From: G963701675 sp963701675
GTDB lineage: Bacteria; Planctomycetota; Planctomycetia; Gemmatales; Gemmataceae
Reading direction: 5' to 3'
Assembly: GCA_963701675.1 (NCBI GenBank)
Contig: OY969623.1
Span: 4,154,001-4,218,000, forward strand
DNA length: 64,000 nucleotides
Positions 62,385 to 64,000 of the stretch are shown here, piece by piece. The translations under genes were made by a program, and so were the position numbers. The notes under the pieces are model-generated. The model saw only the letters and a program-made list of their open reading frames with translations, was not told the DNA's origin and ran no database searches. How positions within the stretch are numbered: the stretch's first letter is position 1; the number at the start of each line of letters is the position of its first letter.

Positions 62385-62587
62385 GCACTACGCTCCGCCT
62401 TTAAGTCCGCCGTCGTGTATTCCGGTTCATTTGCACCGTAGGCACGAGCGAACTGTGCCCGTCCGAAACTCTGCCAGGCTGTCCGTTCCTCTTGCCAGGT
62501 CATGAACTCCGCAAAGCGAAGGATATCGGCTATTTGGTCGGCTGGAAGTCGACCTAAGATCAGATCCAGTTTTTCCCTATCGCTCAT
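62381..62587 (-). CDS. Antitoxin partner of the MazF-type toxin
   Basis: A 68-residue protein from ATG 62587, with a purine-rich GAGGCG upstream. It is helical and acidic (KLDLILGRLPADQIADILRF, AEFMTWQEERTAWQSFG) with a C-terminal tail (EPEYTTADLKAERSA), like small antitoxins found with MazF-type toxins. No DNA-binding domain is obvious. A GTG at 62602 is an alternative start. Confidence 0.7.
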   Translation of the reverse strand: MSDREKLDLILGRLPADQIADILRFAEFMTWQEERTAWQSFGRAQFARAYGANEPEYTTADLKAERSA

Positions 62588-62712
62588 ACTTCGCCTCGCC
62601 ACCAGGCTTCCATTAACGCCGTGCAGTCCATACTACACTAATCTCAAACAGCCGAGTACCATCCCGCCTGATATGGTTCTCGGCCTATCGTGATTCAGAT
62701 TCCTACCGAACG

Positions 62713-63234
62713 CTACTTCTTGCGCTTGTAGACAATCGAAAACGCCTCCATGTCTTTGCCGTCCGCTCCTACCGTGTACATTTTGAAGTCCATGTTGTCC
62801 TTGTCCTTGAGGTGCCCAACGCTCTTCCACTTTGTCGGATTGCCGGTTTGGTCCGGGCCGGTCCCGGTCATCGTCATGATCTTCTTCGCCTTGTCGTAGG
62901 TTCCTTCCATGACCATGGGCGATGTTTGCATGGAATCGATCCAGATTCCAACATACTTCTTCTTGGCCGCATCGTAGCTGTCCGCGCCCTTGCCCGAGAA
63001 CTTCATTCCGCCGAAGTCGCCCTGAAAATCGCCCAAGAGCCAGAGGCCGCCTAAATCCATCTTGTAGGTCATCGTGCCTTTCCCTGCGCCGCCCGCCATG
63101 GTGGCCTCCCACGTTCCCACCAGTTCTTTCAATGGCTCGAATTCCGGTCCCGGTGTCGGAGGTTGTTGCGCGGCGGACTGCGAAGTGAGCACACATCCGA
63201 CGCCTAACGCCAACAGCCAAGCAAACTTCCTCAT
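62713..63234 (-). CDS. Secreted DUF1579-type protein
   Basis: A 173-residue protein from ATG 63234 with a signal peptide (MRKFAWLLALGVGCVLTSQSA). The mature part begins PEFEPLKELVGTWEATMAGG, continues TMTYKMDLGGLWLLGDFQGD, and has strands such as YVGIWIDSMQTSPMVMEGTY. This is the DUF1579 (lipocalin-like beta-barrel) pattern, common in planctomycetes; its ligand is unknown. Confidence 0.82.
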   Translation of the reverse strand: MRKFAWLLALGVGCVLTSQSAAQQPPTPGPEFEPLKELVGTWEATMAGGAGKGTMTYKMDLGGLWLLGDFQGDFGGMKFSGKGADSYDAAKKKYVGIWIDSMQTSPMVMEGTYDKAKKIMTMTGTGPDQTGNPTKWKSVGHLKDKDNMDFKMYTVGADGKDMEAFSIVYKRKK

Positions 63235-63351
63235 GAAACTCTCCTTGAACAACATTCGTTGCCAAACAAGTTGCAACTCAACCCCCATTGGGTGAGTTAT
63301 TACGCAGGTAGATATTTGTATACTAATGCCTGCACACCGTCAAGTTCCGCA

Positions 63352-64000
63352 CTAACCAATTACGGGAAGCCGAAGGCGTCGCCAATTCGGTTTTACGTTT
63401 AGGGTAAAATCGGGGGACGAGTGCTGCTGGTCGTCCGCAGCGGTTGCCTTGCCGCGTACCACCACACCCTTTTTCTCACCCACCGGAGCGCCTGCCTCGG
63501 CTGTCACCTCTAACTCCACTTGGGTTTGGGCCTTTTCGATTGTCACCTTGTTAGACGTGGTCTTCTTGGGAAGCCCCCGCATCTCCAGTTCAATGGGGCC
63601 TTCGTAGCCGAGCTTTCGTGTTGCCGTGACCTTTAGCTTGGCCTTTTCCCCGATCGGTAATGTGAATGGCGCCGGCTCGACCTTCAACTCGAACGGCGGC
63701 GCTAACACCAGCTCGGCGGGGCGCGCCATGACGGTGTATTCCTTGTCCTGGTATTTCGTCTTGCCGTTCAGACTCACGAGAAACCGACCGACGGGTGCGC
63801 GAGGCTGAGGCTTCAATTCGGTCTTCACTTCGCTTTGGTCTTTGGGAATGCTCTTCAGTTCGCTTTCAACATTGGGCGGCAATGCGACTCCGGCGAGGCT
63901 GATGTCTTCGTTGAACCCGGGCGAACGCACCGCCTTCACGGTGAGTGCCGCCGGCTTGCCGCGCAAGTATTCGGCTGCGTCGAACTTGAATGACAGCGTG
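63352..64000 (-). CDS. C-terminal part of a beta-rich secreted protein (partial)
   Basis: The frame is open to the right window edge, so the start is outside. The visible about 216 residues form repeated beta-sandwich-like units: PAALTVKAVRSPGFNEDISL, APVGRFLVSLNGKTKYQDKE and KLKVTATRKLGYEGPIELEM, GAPVGEKKGVVVRGKATAAD. The texture is that of planctomycete proteins with Ig-like or pre-peptidase repeats. No function is assigned. Confidence 0.75.
   Translation of the reverse strand, partial: TLSFKFDAAEYLRGKPAALTVKAVRSPGFNEDISLAGVALPPNVESELKSIPKDQSEVKTELKPQPRAPVGRFLVSLNGKTKYQDKEYTVMARPAELVLAPPFELKVEPAPFTLPIGEKAKLKVTATRKLGYEGPIELEMRGLPKKTTSNKVTIEKAQTQVELEVTAEAGAPVGEKKGVVVRGKATAADDQQHSSPDFTLNVKPNWRRLRLPVIG

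Noticed and set aside
62633..63265. 210-codon minus-strand frame
   Set aside because: Second frame over the DUF1579 gene; the DUF1579 frame has the signal peptide and family pattern.

Overview
The window looks like a chromosomal segment of a planctomycete, most likely near the Gemmata/Isosphaera lineages. The signs are a MoxR/DUF58/Bat operon, a TIGR03067-type protein, an exosortase with an EpsI-like partner, many secreted low-complexity proteins, trypsin-like proteins fused to unusual domains, and GC-rich palindromic intergenic repeats. No rRNA, tRNA, CRISPR array, prophage or insertion sequence was recognised. This is accessory-rich chromosome with housekeeping genes mixed in.

Layout. 1-7.6 kb (minus): a Bat-type operon (MoxR ATPase, DUF58, a membrane protein, two von Willebrand A proteins, two secreted helical proteins). 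7.8-8.3 kb (plus): a DUF433/DUF5615 toxin-antitoxin pair. 8.4-11 kb: mutS. 11-12 kb: an anti-sigma-type kinase and an anti-anti-sigma protein. 12.3-20.5 kb (minus): small membrane and lipoproteins, then the translationally coupled run FAD/Fe-S oxidoreductase, moaD, moaE, moaA, then folE. 20.7-31.7 kb (plus): a degenerate sulfatase-fold protein, two secreted coiled-coil/TPR-like proteins, an NPCBM-like protein and three tandem HtrA-like proteins, of which only the first keeps a catalytic triad. 31.9-39.4 kb: a HEAT protein, a giant TPR protein, an EpsI-like protein and an exosortase. 39.7-42 kb: an AhpD-like protein and an N4-cytosine-type methyltransferase meeting a winged-helix gene tail to tail. 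42-47.7 kb: tRNA-dihydrouridine synthase, selD, a SelW-like gene, a Tsr3-like gene and a thioredoxin-fold DUF255 protein. 47.7-55.3 kb (minus): a polysaccharide O-acetylation operon (three AlgJ/AlgX-like proteins, an AlgI-like MBOAT, a large membrane protein). 55.5-64 kb: a methyltransferase, a TIGR03067-type protein, a TadG/TadE/TadE set, icd, a MazF-type toxin-antitoxin pair, DUF1579 and a partial secreted protein.

The most interesting observation is a two-gene selenocysteine cluster that ordinary gene calling truncates or misses. selD (43354-44409) has an in-frame UGA at the catalytic position (SCAGUAGK). Just upstream, a small SelW-like redox gene (44484-44750) carries a CxxU motif. Each UGA is followed by a hairpin with the spacing of a bacterial SECIS. 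The host therefore probably inserts selenocysteine at UGA, which bears on a second in-frame TGA that splits the FAD/Fe-S oxidoreductase at 17827.

A caution on quality: six genes show single clean phase breaks (near 5850, 22195, 28137, 37497, 56465 and 61192), one in a homopolymer run. So many breaks in otherwise well-conserved genes suggest base-level errors in the assembly as much as real pseudogenes, and each should be checked against reads.
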